NCBI RefSeq assembly: GCF_014596475.1
Contig: NZ_MECJ01000028.1
Coordinates: 558,001 to 622,000 of the forward strand
Origin: Streptomyces sp. CBMA152
GTDB lineage: Bacteria; Actinomycetota; Actinomycetes; Streptomycetales; Streptomycetaceae
DNA: 64,000 nt
Reading direction: 5' to 3'
This document shows positions 24,065 through 31,865 of the stretch, one piece after another. How positions within the stretch are numbered: position 1 is the first letter of the stretch; every line of letters begins with the position of its first letter. Under the pieces are notes generated by a model. The model searched no databases, was not told the DNA's origin, and saw only the letters and a program-made list of their open reading frames with translations. The translations under genes were made by a program, and so were the position numbers.

Positions 24065-24212
24065 ACGCCCGCGCACCGGCTGTGATGTGACCGACGGCCT
24101 GTTCGGCCCGCAGACGGGCGTCCAGGCCCGGGGTGGGCAAGTGCGGGCCGTCGACGACGCGGACGCGGCACTCTGGTGGCGAGCAATCACCTACCCACCT
24201 GGGGGAGACGTC

Positions 24213-24851
24213 ATGAAGCTCACGGTTTTCGGCGCGACGGGCAGAATCGGCCGGCAGGTCGTCGAGCAGGCGCTGGCCGCCGGACACCAGGTCACGGCGG
24301 TGGTACGGGACCCCGCACGCTGCACGCTCACCGGCCCGGGCCTCGAAATCCTCCGGGGCGACCTCTCCGACCCCGAGAGCCTGCGCCCGGCCGTGGCGGG
24401 CAGCGACGCGGTCCTCTCGGGCCTGGGCGCCAACAGACGCGCGGACGCGGCGAGCGGCATCACGGCCCGGCTGACCCGTTCGATCGTGCAGGCGATGGAC
24501 GCGGAGGGGACGCGCCGCCTGCTGGTGGTCAGCGCGGGCCCGGTCGGCCCGGACGCGCCCGGCGACCCGTTCTTCGACCGCCTCTCGCTGACGCTCGTCA
24601 ACGTCTTCTTCAAGGACGTCTACACCGACCTGCGCCGGATGGAGGCGGAGCTGGCGTCCTCGGCCCTGGACTGGACCTCGGTACGCCCGGTCCGCCTCGT
24701 CGACAAGCCGCTGACCGGCAAGTACCGCAAGGCCGTCGCGTCGACCCCGCGCAGCGCCCGCAGCATCGGCCGCGCCGACGTGGCCCACGCGATGCTGAGC
24801 ATGATCGACGACCCGGCGACGGTGAAGCAGGGGGTGTGCGTGGCGTACTAG
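24213..24851 (+). CDS. NAD(P)-binding Rossmann oxidoreductase-like protein (NmrA/BLVRB type)
   Basis: A 212-residue atypical short-chain dehydrogenase. The nucleotide-binding GATGRIGRQV is at residues 8-17, and RLLVVSAG and DWTSVRPVRLVD follow the pattern of NAD(P)-binding epimerase-like proteins. The catalytic Tyr-Lys pair is not clear. ATG follows GGGGGAGA with good spacing. A GC-rich intergenic repeat lies directly after the stop. It is probably a reductase or NAD(P)H-sensing protein; the substrate is unknown. Confidence 0.75.
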   Translation: MKLTVFGATGRIGRQVVEQALAAGHQVTAVVRDPARCTLTGPGLEILRGDLSDPESLRPAVAGSDAVLSGLGANRRADAASGITARLTRSIVQAMDAEGTRRLLVVSAGPVGPDAPGDPFFDRLSLTLVNVFFKDVYTDLRRMEAELASSALDWTSVRPVRLVDKPLTGKYRKAVASTPRSARSIGRADVAHAMLSMIDDPATVKQGVCVAY

Positions 24852-24870
24852 GAGGTCCCGCGCACCTTAA

Positions 24871-24898
24871 GGGGCGCGGGGAACTGCGCGACCAGCCC
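24871..24898. repeat. Dispersed intergenic repeat, copy 1
   Basis: A 28-bp segment starting GGGGCGCGGGGAACTGCG and ending AGCCC recurs at 63384-63411 with one mismatch. It lies just after a stop codon in both cases. I recall this as a common Streptomyces intergenic repeat; its function is unknown. Confidence 0.75.
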
Positions 24899-24936
24899 AA
24901 GACGGCCCGCAGCCGAACGACAACGCTTCGCCCGCC

Positions 24937-25992
24937 CTAAATCTCCGCGTTCACCGTCACCGGCTCGTTGACCAGCGTCACGCCGAACGCCTGCTCCACG
25001 CCCGCGACGACCTCGCGGGCGAGGGCCAGCAGGTCCTCGGTGGTGGCGCCGCCGCGGTTGGTCAGGGCGAGGGTGTGCTTGGTGGAGATTCGGGCGGGGC
25101 CGGTGCCGTAGCCCTTGGTGAACCCGGCCTTGTCGATGAGCCAGGCGGCCGAGGTCTTGGTCCGCCCGTCGCCGACGGGGAACGCGGGCGGGGCGACGTC
25201 GGCGCCGAGCCGGTCGTGCACGCGCGCGAGGAAGGCGGCGAACTCGCCCTCGCCCAGGATGGGGTTGGTGAAGAAGGACCCGGCCGACCAGGTGTCGTGG
25301 TCCTCCGGGTCGAGCACCATGCCCTTGCCGGCCCGCAGCCTGAGCACCGTCTCGCGCGCGGTGGCGGCCGGAACGCGGTCGCCCGCCTCGACGCCGAGCG
25401 CCCGCGCGGTCTCGGGGTACTTGATCGGCGCGGACAGCCCGCCCGCGTCCTCAAGATCGAACCGGACGCGCAGCACCACGTAACGCTCGGGGTGCGCCTT
25501 GAAGAGGCTGTGGCGGTACGAGAAGGCGCACGCGGAGTTGGGGAGCGTGACCGTGGCCCGCTCGACCCGGTCGTACGCGACGACCTCGCTGATCGTGGCG
25601 GAGACCTCCTGGCCGTACGCGCCCACGTTCTGGATGGGGGTGGCCCCGGCCGACCCGGGGATCCCGGCCAGGCACTCGATCCCGGCGAGCCCGGCCTCGA
25701 CGGTACGGGTCACGGTGTCGGTCCAGACCTCACCGGCGGCCACTTCGAGCCGTGTGCCGTCGAGGGAGAAGCCCGTGGTGGCGATCCGCAGCGCGGTCCC
25801 GGCGAACCCCTTGTCCCCGATGAGCAGATTGCTGCCGCCGCCGACGACGAGCAGCGGCGTCCGGCTCTCGTCGGCCTCGCGTACGGCCGCGATCACCTCC
25901 TCGTCGGTCCCGGCCACAACGAGCCGGTCGGCCGGCCCGCCGAGCCGGAAGGTGGTGAGGGGAGCGAGGGGAGCGTCGTGAAGTACCTGCAC
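24937..25992 (-). CDS. murB: UDP-N-acetylenolpyruvoylglucosamine reductase
   Basis: MurB reduces enolpyruvyl-UDP-GlcNAc to UDP-MurNAc with FAD and NADPH in peptidoglycan precursor synthesis. The 351-residue protein shows the FAD-binding LVVGGGSNLLIGD and GIPGSAGATPIQNVGAYGQEVS segments, the FSYRHSLFK segment and the catalytic-serine region SAGSFFTNPI. GTG 25992 starts the conserved N-terminus (MQVLHDAPLAPLTTFRLGGPA); the frame stays open far upstream but only as a codon-bias artefact across the neighbouring gene. It is monocistronic here, ending near the dispersed repeat. Confidence 0.95.
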   Translation of the reverse strand: MQVLHDAPLAPLTTFRLGGPADRLVVAGTDEEVIAAVREADESRTPLLVVGGGSNLLIGDKGFAGTALRIATTGFSLDGTRLEVAAGEVWTDTVTRTVEAGLAGIECLAGIPGSAGATPIQNVGAYGQEVSATISEVVAYDRVERATVTLPNSACAFSYRHSLFKAHPERYVVLRVRFDLEDAGGLSAPIKYPETARALGVEAGDRVPAATARETVLRLRAGKGMVLDPEDHDTWSAGSFFTNPILGEGEFAAFLARVHDRLGADVAPPAFPVGDGRTKTSAAWLIDKAGFTKGYGTGPARISTKHTLALTNRGGATTEDLLALAREVVAGVEQAFGVTLVNEPVTVNAEI

Positions 25993-26114
25993 GGGGTCCA
26001 GCGTACGGGGCGGGTGGTGAGGGGGTGGGTGACCGGGTCGTACGGCTCCCGTCGGCCACGCGCGCGTAAAGGGGGCGGGGGTCGCGACCCCCGCCCCCAC
26101 CGAGCACTCCCCCG

Positions 26115-27572
26115 TCACCCCACGAGCACGTCCTCCCGAGCCGCCCCCGACGGCGCCTCCACCGCAGCCCCGGCCGTCCGGCGCGGCAGGAACATCGCGC
26201 TCGCCGCGGCCAGCGCGACCGCTCCCGCGCCCACCCACAGGGCCGGGCGCAGTCCGTCCACGAAGGCCTGGCCGGAGGTGTAGCCGCCCTGGGCCGAGAA
26301 GACCGCCGCCAGGACGGCGACGCCGAGCGAGCCGCCGACCTCCCGCAGCGCGTTGTTCGCGCCGGACGCGATGCCCTGCTCCGAGGGCCGCACGCTGGAC
26401 ATCACCAGGTTCGCGGCGGGCGCGAAGTACAGCGCCATCCCGGTCCCGCTGACGATCAGCGCCGGCAGCTGGGCCGTGTACGACACGCTCGTCGACATGA
26501 TCATGGCGAACCAGCCGAGCCCCACGGCCTGGAGCGCGAGCCCGACCGCCACCACCGGACGTCCGCCGATCCGGTCGGAGAGGATGCCCGCGACCGGCGC
26601 GACCAGCAGCGGCATCCCGGTCCACGGCAGCATCCGCAGCCCGGCCTCGGTCGGCGAGTAGCCGAGCACGCCCTGCAGGAACTGGCTGAGCAGGAAGATC
26701 GAGCCGAACATCCCGACGTACATCAGCAGGCTGGACAGGTTGATCGCCGAGAACGCGCGGCTGCGGAAGAGCCGCATCGGCAGCAGCGGCGCCTCGGCGC
26801 GCATCCCGTGGCGGACGAAGGCGCCCAGGAGCATCGTGCCGACGACGAGCCCGGTGAGCACGGTCGGGCTGGTCCAGCCGTCGATGTTGCCCCGGATCAG
26901 GCTGTAGACGATCCCGAAGAGCCCACCGCTCGCGAGCACCGTGCCGAGGACGTCGAGCCGCGCCCCGGACCCGTACGACTCGGACAGTCGCAGCCGTGCG
27001 AGCGGGAGCGCCAGCACCCCGAGCGGAACGTTCAGCCAGAAGATCCACTGCCAGGAGAAGTGCTCGGTCAGCGCGCCGCCGATGAGCGGGCCGCTGGCGA
27101 CGGCGAGGCCGTTGACGGCGCCCCATATCCCGAACGCCATCCCGCGCTTGGCGGCCGGGACCGCCGCCGTGAGCAGCGTCAGGGTGAGCGGCATCATGAT
27201 CGCCGCGCCGACGCCCTGGACCGCACGCGCGGCGACCAGACCCTCGATGCCGGGCGCCAGCGCCGCGGCGGCGGACGCCCCGGTGAAGATCGTCAGGCCC
27301 GTCATGAACAGCTTCCGGCGGCCGAACCGGTCACCCAGCGCCGCGCCGAACATCAGCAGGACGGCGAAGGTGAGGGTGTACGCGCTGACCGTCCACTCCA
27401 GGTCGTCGAGCGCCCCGCCGAGGTCCTTGCGGATGGACGGCAGGGCCGTGGTGACGACGAGGTTGTCGAGCGCCGCCATGAACCCGGCGACGCTGGTGAT
27501 GAGCAGGGCCCATGCCGCACTCCCGCGACGGGCCGTTCCCGTTCCCTGCTCGGACGTTCCTTGCTCGGACAT
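26115..27572 (-). CDS. DHA2-family MFS drug exporter (EmrB/QacA type)
   Basis: A 485-residue, roughly 14-span major facilitator protein, probably a proton-driven exporter of hydrophobic compounds. It contains the GDRFGRRKLF motif after span 2 and the ALDNLVVTTALPSI start of the DHA2 subfamily. ATG follows GGGGAAG. A GTTAGT-N8-ACTAAC inverted repeat lies 22 bp upstream of the start, and a matching one precedes the upstream tetR gene, so the TetR product very likely represses it. Substrate unknown. Confidence 0.9.
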   Translation of the reverse strand: MSEQGTSEQGTGTARRGSAAWALLITSVAGFMAALDNLVVTTALPSIRKDLGGALDDLEWTVSAYTLTFAVLLMFGAALGDRFGRRKLFMTGLTIFTGASAAAALAPGIEGLVAARAVQGVGAAIMMPLTLTLLTAAVPAAKRGMAFGIWGAVNGLAVASGPLIGGALTEHFSWQWIFWLNVPLGVLALPLARLRLSESYGSGARLDVLGTVLASGGLFGIVYSLIRGNIDGWTSPTVLTGLVVGTMLLGAFVRHGMRAEAPLLPMRLFRSRAFSAINLSSLLMYVGMFGSIFLLSQFLQGVLGYSPTEAGLRMLPWTGMPLLVAPVAGILSDRIGGRPVVAVGLALQAVGLGWFAMIMSTSVSYTAQLPALIVSGTGMALYFAPAANLVMSSVRPSEQGIASGANNALREVGGSLGVAVLAAVFSAQGGYTSGQAFVDGLRPALWVGAGAVALAAASAMFLPRRTAGAAVEAPSGAAREDVLVG

Positions 27573-27594
27573 CGCTTCCCCTGTTGGACGGTTG

Positions 27595-27614
27595 GTTAGT
27601 TATGCATTACTAAC
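27595..27614. promoter_or_regulatory. TetR operator, copy 1 (exporter promoter)
   Basis: GTTAGT-N8-ACTAAC, a perfect 6-bp inverted repeat with an 8-bp spacer, lies between tetR and the MFS exporter, 22 bp before the exporter start. The same half-sites and spacing recur at 28260-28279 in front of tetR. Confidence 0.75.
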
Positions 27615-27683
27615 TTTCGTGGCCACGCGTGTGCGCCGGAACATCGCCACCGCGAGTCCCCCCGTGTACGGCCACCCCCGGAG

Positions 27684-28250
27684 CTACTTCTCCTGCGGAT
27701 CCTTGATCCGCGCGGACGGATAGACATCCGCCCAGACCCGGTGCTCGGGCGGGAACCCCATCGCCACCAGGTTGTTGATGAGCATGCCGTAGGCCAGAAA
27801 CGTGGTCGTGTCCTCGTAGCCCTCCAGCGGGATGCTGACGGTGTCCCACAGCTCCATCCAGTCGCGCCGAACAGCCTCGCCGAAGGTGTGGTCCCCCGCC
27901 GCCTCGGCCGCGGCGACCGCCACGTAGACCTGCATCTGCATGAGCAGCCGCTCGGGCTCGTCGGCGATGACCTGCGTGTACGCGCTCGCCATCGCGTGCA
28001 CCGCCTCGTCGCCGTGCAACCCCTCGGACGCCTCGGCGAACATCTTGACCGTGTCCTCCATGCAGCGGTGCGTCGCGGCGAGGAAGATCGCGGGCTTGTT
28101 CGGGAAGAGCCTGAACAGGTACGGCTGCGAGACGCCCACGCGTTTGGCGATCGCCTCGGTGGACGTTCCGTAGTAGCCGCGGTGAGCGAACTCACTCATC
28201 GCCGCCCGAATGACGCTCTCGCGCCTCTCTTCCGCGCTCATCCTGACCAT
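27684..28250 (-). CDS. TetR-family transcriptional repressor of the adjacent exporter
   Basis: A 188-residue regulator. The N-terminal helix-turn-helix (MSEFAHRGYYGTSTEAIAKRVGVSQPYLFRLFPNK, about residues 15-50) is typical TetR; the C-terminal domain would bind an inducer, perhaps an exporter substrate. The start is ATG 28250 or the in-frame ATG 28241; neither has a strong ribosome site. An inverted-repeat operator ends a few bases upstream, and the same operator precedes the MFS gene. Autoregulation plus exporter control is inferred from the shared sites. Confidence 0.88.
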   Translation of the reverse strand: MVRMSAEERRESVIRAAMSEFAHRGYYGTSTEAIAKRVGVSQPYLFRLFPNKPAIFLAATHRCMEDTVKMFAEASEGLHGDEAVHAMASAYTQVIADEPERLLMQMQVYVAVAAAEAAGDHTFGEAVRRDWMELWDTVSIPLEGYEDTTTFLAYGMLINNLVAMGFPPEHRVWADVYPSARIKDPQEK

Positions 28251-28257
28251 GCATTCA

Positions 28258-28281
28258 AAGTTAGTGGCTGATAACTAACTT
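28258..28281. promoter_or_regulatory. TetR operator, copy 2 (tetR promoter)
   Basis: AAGTTAGT (28258-28265) and ACTAACTT (28274-28281) form an 8-bp inverted repeat with an 8-bp spacer, just upstream of the tetR start. The core GTTAGT-N8-ACTAAC is identical in half-site and spacing to the site in front of the exporter. Confidence 0.78.
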
Positions 28282-28328
28282 CGTCAAGCGGTACGGCGGG
28301 ACGAGTGCGGGCCGACTCGTACGGGACG

Positions 28329-28370
28329 ACGGGAGCGGCCGCCGGGGTCTCCCCCGACGGCCGCTCCCGT
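28329..28370 (-). terminator. Terminator between the MaoC gene pair and tetR
   Basis: A perfect 13-bp stem (28329-28341 with 28358-28370), extended inside by CGGGG/CCCCG pairing, lies about 17 bp after the stop of the downstream MaoC-like gene. It separates that pair from the tetR-exporter unit. Confidence 0.82.
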
Positions 28371-28386
28371 ACCGCTCGTACGCAGG

Positions 28387-28821
28387 TCAGGCGAGCGCGA
28401 CCACCGCGCGCGACATGCCCAGGACCTTCTGGCCCGCGCACATCGCGGTGAGGTCGACCCGGACCGTACGCGCCTCGTCGTCCAGCTTGGCCGCGACCTT
28501 GGCGCTGACCTCGATGAGCGCGCCCGTGCCGTCGTTCGGCACGACGACCGGCTTGGTGAAGCGCACGCCGTACTCGACGACGGCGGCCGGGTCACCGGCC
28601 CAGTCGGTCACCACGCGGATCGCCGAGGCCATGGTGAACATGCCGTGCGCGATGACGTCCGGCAGCCCGACCTCCTTGGCGAACTTCTCGTTCCAGTGGA
28701 TCGGATTGAAGTCACCCGAGGCACCGGCGTACCGGACGAGTGTGTCGCGAGTCACGGGGAAGGACTGCGCGGGCAGCTCGGTGCCGGCCTCGACGTCCTC
28801 GTAACGGATCTTTGCGGTCAT
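28387..28821 (-). CDS. MaoC-like hotdog dehydratase subunit (HadB type)
   Basis: A 144-residue single-hotdog protein with the hydratase-2 motif ASGDFNPIHWNEKFAKEVGLPDVIAHGM; Asp37 and His42 match the catalytic pair of (R)-specific enoyl hydratases. Mycobacterial HadAB/HadBC dehydrate (3R)-hydroxyacyl-ACP as heterodimers, and the partner gene here lies immediately upstream. ATG 28821 is chosen because GGGGAG lies five bases before it; a GTG at 28827 would overlap the upstream stop as GTGA. Its place in fatty-acid or other acyl metabolism is inferred. Confidence 0.85.
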   Translation of the reverse strand: MTAKIRYEDVEAGTELPAQSFPVTRDTLVRYAGASGDFNPIHWNEKFAKEVGLPDVIAHGMFTMASAIRVVTDWAGDPAAVVEYGVRFTKPVVVPNDGTGALIEVSAKVAAKLDDEARTVRVDLTAMCAGQKVLGMSRAVVALA

Positions 28822-28823
28822 CG

Positions 28824-29276
28824 TCACTCCCCCTCGGCCGCGCGGGACACGAGCTTGATCCAGGCGGTCACGACGTGCTCGCCCGCCTCGTCGTGGACCT
28901 CGCCGCGGATGTCCACGATGTCGTTGCCCGCGAGGGACTTCACGGCCTCGATGGTCTGGCTCACGGTGAGCCGGTCCCCCGCCCGCACCGGGCGCCGGTA
29001 CGCGAACTTCTGGTCGCCGTGCACGACCCGGCTGTAGTCCAGGCCGAGCTGCGGGTCCTGGACGACGACGGCCGCCGCCTGGAACGTGATGGCGAACACA
29101 AAGGTCGGCGGCGCGATCACGTCCGGGTGCCCGAGCGCCTTGGCGGCCTCCGGGTCGGTGTACGCGGGGTTGGCGTCCCCCACGGCCTCGGCGAATTCGC
29201 GGATCTTCTCCCGGCCGACCTCGTACGGCGCGGTGGGCGGATAGGTCCGCCCCACGAAGGACTGGTCGAGCGCCAT
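28824..29276 (-). CDS. FAS1-type MaoC-like dehydratase subunit (HadA/HadC type)
   Basis: A 150-residue hotdog protein of the N-terminal MaoC type (VGRTYPPTAPYEVGREKIREFAEAVGDANPAYTDPEAAKALGHPD, then VIAPPTFVFAITFQ). This class lacks the full catalytic pair and serves as the stabilising, substrate-binding partner of HadB-like subunits. ATG 29276 has AGGAGG ten bases upstream; the frame continues further without a site. It overlaps or abuts the next gene, so the two are translationally coupled and probably form one heterodimer. Confidence 0.85.
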   Translation of the reverse strand: MALDQSFVGRTYPPTAPYEVGREKIREFAEAVGDANPAYTDPEAAKALGHPDVIAPPTFVFAITFQAAAVVVQDPQLGLDYSRVVHGDQKFAYRRPVRAGDRLTVSQTIEAVKSLAGNDIVDIRGEVHDEAGEHVVTAWIKLVSRAAEGE

Positions 29277-29399
29277 GGGCTCACAACCTCCTGCTGTCGG
29301 GACCCCGGGGGTAGGGGTGTCGGCTTGGGACATGTGCTCAGGGTGTGTGGAACGTCACCGCTGAGCAGCGAGGCTACTGGGCGGCTGCCGCAGGAACGA

Positions 29400-29434
29400 C
29401 GAGAGGCCGCTCCCCGGAAGGGAACGGCCTCTCG
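29400..29434 (-). terminator. Terminator downstream of rpmG
   Basis: A 15-bp stem (29400-29414 with 29420-29434) and 5-nt loop, with one G-U pair in the minus-strand RNA, lies about 28 bp after the rpmG stop. It separates rpmG from the hotdog dehydratase genes. Confidence 0.75.
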
Positions 29435-29461
29435 TACGAGCCTGTAGTGCTAAACCCCTGA

Positions 29462-29626
29462 TTAGCGGGTCTCGCGGTGCGCGGTGTGCGAGTTGCAGCG
29501 CGGGCAGTGCTTCTTCATCTCAAGGCGGTCCGGGTTGTTACGCCGGTTCTTCTTGGTGATGTAGTTCCGCTCCTTGCACTCCACGCAGGCCAGCGTGATC
29601 TTCGGGCGGACGTCGGTGGCAGCCAC
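29462..29626 (-). CDS. rpmG: 50S ribosomal protein L33, zinc-binding form
   Basis: A 54-residue L33. The two CxxC pairs (CVEC and CPRC) are intact, so this is the zinc-containing C+ form. GTG 29626 is the start, with AAGGAG seven bases upstream; upstream in-frame codons extend into the tRNA terminator. It lies downstream of tRNA-Thr and tRNA-Met. Many streptomycetes also keep a cysteine-free, zinc-independent L33 under Zur control elsewhere; none is seen here. Confidence 0.95.
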
Positions 29627-29665
29627 GTGAGTGCTCCTTGACGGACGGATAGACGGATGAACGCA

Positions 29666-29709
29666 TAAAAGAGTAGCCGATCGGGAGACCGACCCCACAA
29701 TCGGCTACT
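29666..29709 (-). terminator. Terminator after tRNA-Met
   Basis: A 10-bp stem (29672-29681 with 29700-29709) enclosing further G-C pairing is followed on the minus strand by CUCUUUUAU. It lies between tRNA-Met and rpmG and fits an intrinsic terminator of the tRNA transcript. Confidence 0.75.
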
Positions 29710-29723
29710 GGTGCTACTTGGAG

Positions 29724-29796
29724 TAGCGGTGACCGGACTTGAACCGGTGACACAGCGATTATGAGCCGCTTGCTCTACCGACTGAGCTACACCGCT
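29724..29796 (-). tRNA. tRNA-Met (CAT anticodon, elongator type)
   Basis: A 73-nt cloverleaf on the minus strand. Acceptor AGCGGTG pairs with CACCGCT, the anticodon loop CTCATAA reads CAT, and the T arm has GTTCAAG. A normal first base pair and the lack of three G-C pairs in the anticodon stem argue against the initiator tRNA. No encoded CCA. Confidence 0.93.
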
Positions 29797-29807
29797 TTGA
29801 TGATCAA

Positions 29808-29829
29808 GTCCCCGCTTGTGGGCGGGGAC
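29808..29829 (-). terminator. Small hairpin between tRNA-Thr and tRNA-Met
   Basis: An 8-bp stem (29808-29815 with 29822-29829) lies in the 44-bp space between the two tRNAs. It may be a processing hairpin or weak terminator; only a short U-containing stretch follows. Confidence 0.5.
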
Positions 29830-29840
29830 CCTCTCACCAG

Positions 29841-29913
29841 AGCCCCAATACGGAATCGAACCGTAGACCTTCTCCTTACCATGGAGACGCTCTACCGACT
29901 GAGCTATTGGGGC
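29841..29913 (-). tRNA. tRNA-Thr (GGT anticodon)
   Basis: A 73-nt cloverleaf on the minus strand. Acceptor GCCCCAA pairs with TTGGGGC, the anticodon stem-loop TCTCC-ATGGTAA-GGAGA reads GGT, and the T arm has GTTCGAT. Discriminator T, no encoded CCA. It lies 44 bp upstream of tRNA-Met. Confidence 0.95.
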
Positions 29914-30125
29914 GAGCGATGAAGACATTACACGGTCGGTCGCCGATCGCCCAAATCCGTTTCGCCGGGCCGCCGGAAGGGGCTGGAGGGGCCCGCCACC
30001 GGGGTGGCTTCCGCAGGGGGCGGGTGCGGCGCGCGGGGCGGATGGGGCGGCTTGTGGGGCAGGTGGGGCAGGTGGGGCGACGGGGTGAGCGGGCACCGAA
30101 GCGAGGGGCCGGCCGACGGATTCCT

Positions 30126-30193
30126 GCGTACGGACGCACCGCGGATCCCGCGTACGGACGCACCGCGGATCCTGCGTACGGGCGCACCTCGGG
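30126..30193. repeat. 24-bp tandem repeat, about 2.8 copies
   Basis: The unit GCGTACGGACGCACCGCGGA plus TCCC/TCCT occurs at 30126-30149 and 30150-30173, with a diverged third copy from 30174. It lies upstream of tRNA-Thr in non-coding DNA. Confidence 0.7.
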
Positions 30194-30386
30194 GGCGGCC
30201 TTCGGACGCGACGCGCTGACGCCCCCGGGCGGACCCCGGACGTAACCCTGAGCGCGACCCCCGGGCCACCTCTCGGCCACCCCGTTGGCCTCACTCCGCC
30301 CCACCCGTCCCGTAGGCCACTCGTGCCCACACCGGTACGACTATTTCGCTCCTCCTCGTTGCGCGAGGGGCTCGCCCCTAGGCTCG

Positions 30387-30403
30387 GATCACGCTGCGTG
30401 ATC
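30387..30403. promoter_or_regulatory. Perfect 7-3-7 palindrome upstream of the amidohydrolase-like gene
   Basis: GATCACG-CTG-CGTGATC lies 44 bp upstream of the ATG at 30447. It has the size and symmetry of an operator, or of a small RNA hairpin. No regulator gene is adjacent. Confidence 0.4.
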
Positions 30404-30446
30404 TTGCCCTGAAGCCCCGCGGGGCCCGAGGACCACCTGGAGCGCG

Positions 30447-31709
30447 ATGTCCGACAGCCAGTCGCAGCCGGCGCACTCACCCGGCACCGGGGACGGCCCC
30501 GCCGAGGCCGCCGCCACGCTCCTGCTCTCCGGCGCCCGGCTCGCCGACGGCCGGACCGTGGACGTCCGGCTCGGCGGTGGCCGGATCGAGGCGGTCGGCA
30601 CGGCGGGCAGCCTCGCCGCCCACTTCTCCCGGGTCGACCTGAACGGCTTCCTGCTGCTGCCCGCCCCCGCCGAGCCGCACGCGCACAGCGACACTGCGCT
30701 GACCGCGTTCGGCCCCGAGGGGCCGGTCTCGTACGCGACGGAGGACGTCCAGCGACGCGCGACCGAGGCCGCGCTGCTCCAGTTGGGCCATGGCGCGACC
30801 GCGCTGCGCTCGCACGTACGCATCGACGACGTACGGGGCTTGGAGCCGCTGGAGGCCGCGCTGCAGACCCGCAGGTCGCTGCGGGGGCTCGCCGAGCTGA
30901 GCGTGGTGGCGGTGCCCCGGCTGCTGACCGGCGTCGCGGGCGCGGACGGCCTGGCGATGCTGCGGGACGCGGTGAAGATGGGCGCGTCGGTGGTCGGCGG
31001 GTGTCCGGATCTCGACCCCGATCCCGCCGGGTACACCGAGGCGGTCCTGGAGATCGCCGCCGAGCACGGCTGCGCGGTCGACCTGCACACCGACGGGGAC
31101 GACCCGGCGCGCCTGTCCCGGCTCGCAGCGATGAGCGGCGGACTGCGCCCCGGCGTGGTGATCGGCCCGTGCGCGGGCCTGTCCCGGCTGCCCCGCGAGG
31201 CAGTTGCGCGCGCGGCGGACCAACTCGCGGCGGCGGGCGTCACGGTGGTGTGCCTGCCGCAGGGCGTCTGCGGCATGACGGACCGTCAAGGCACGCCTCC
31301 CGTACGGATGTTGCGGGCGGCGGGCGTACGCGTCGCGGCGGGCAGCGGCGCCCTGCGCGACATCTCCAACCCGGTCGGCCGGGGCGACCCGCTGGAGGCC
31401 GCGTATCTGCTCGCGTCCCAGGCGGGCCTGCGCCCCGAGGACGCGTACGGCGCGGTGAGCACCGCGGCCCGGGAGGCGATGGGCCTCCCCGAGGTCCGCG
31501 TGGAGGCCGGCTTCCCGGCCGAACTCCTGGCCGTACGCGGCGAACGCATCGCGGGCGTCCTGTCCCTCGCGTACAGCCGCATCGTCATCCACCGCGGCCG
31601 GGTGGTGGCCCGCACGAGCGCGGTACGGGAGTACTGCGACTCGGCGGCGGCGGTGGCCCTGGACCTGCCTCGACAGGGGCGGGCGGACGGGGGACGTGAG
31701 GGGGCGTGA
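30447..31709 (+). CDS. Cytosine-deaminase-like amidohydrolase, possibly inactive
   Basis: A 420-residue protein of the CodA/amidohydrolase family by overall layout: an N-terminal beta segment (LLLSGARLADGRTVDVRLGGGRIEAVG), a TIM-barrel core with EPHAHSD (His78 and His80), ALRSHVRIDDVRGLEPLEA and VDLHTDGDD (His214), and the C-terminal beta sandwich. Aligned by eye to E. coli CodA, the catalytic Glu217 is Gly217, metal ligand His246 is replaced (near Cys242), and catalytic Asp313 is Gly301. It may therefore be a non-catalytic homologue or use a different chemistry. No other gene of pyrimidine salvage is adjacent. Confidence 0.75.
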   Translation: MSDSQSQPAHSPGTGDGPAEAAATLLLSGARLADGRTVDVRLGGGRIEAVGTAGSLAAHFSRVDLNGFLLLPAPAEPHAHSDTALTAFGPEGPVSYATEDVQRRATEAALLQLGHGATALRSHVRIDDVRGLEPLEAALQTRRSLRGLAELSVVAVPRLLTGVAGADGLAMLRDAVKMGASVVGGCPDLDPDPAGYTEAVLEIAAEHGCAVDLHTDGDDPARLSRLAAMSGGLRPGVVIGPCAGLSRLPREAVARAADQLAAAGVTVVCLPQGVCGMTDRQGTPPVRMLRAAGVRVAAGSGALRDISNPVGRGDPLEAAYLLASQAGLRPEDAYGAVSTAAREAMGLPEVRVEAGFPAELLAVRGERIAGVLSLAYSRIVIHRGRVVARTSAVREYCDSAAAVALDLPRQGRADGGREGA

Positions 31710-31865
31710 CGGGGTGTGAGGGGGCGTGATGGTTGCGCGCGGGGGTGGGTGCGGGGATCGGCGAAGGCATCCGCGAGGGTGGCGCGGGGCCGGGCTCCGG
31801 GCGGCGCACCCGCGTGGCCGGTCGCGGGGACGCGCGAGGCGGCGCACCGGCGTACGGTCGTGAGC

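Larger units (their letters stand above)
29914..30446. other. Intergenic region with short tandem repeats
   Basis: A 533-bp stretch without a convincing gene. It contains the 24-bp tandem repeat at 30126-30193, the 7-3-7 palindrome at 30387-30403, and a GC-rich, Gly/Arg-coding tract that is open in several frames but shows no ribosome site or conserved motif. Confidence 0.6.

Noticed and set aside
25993..27126. Open upstream extension of murB across the exporter gene
   Set aside because: The conserved MurB N-terminus begins at GTG 25992; the rest is a shadow of the MFS gene on the same strand.
29907..30245. Short open frames on both strands in the tRNA-Thr upstream region
   Set aside because: They are Gly/Arg/Pro-rich, include the tandem repeat and lack ribosome sites or homology that I recognise.
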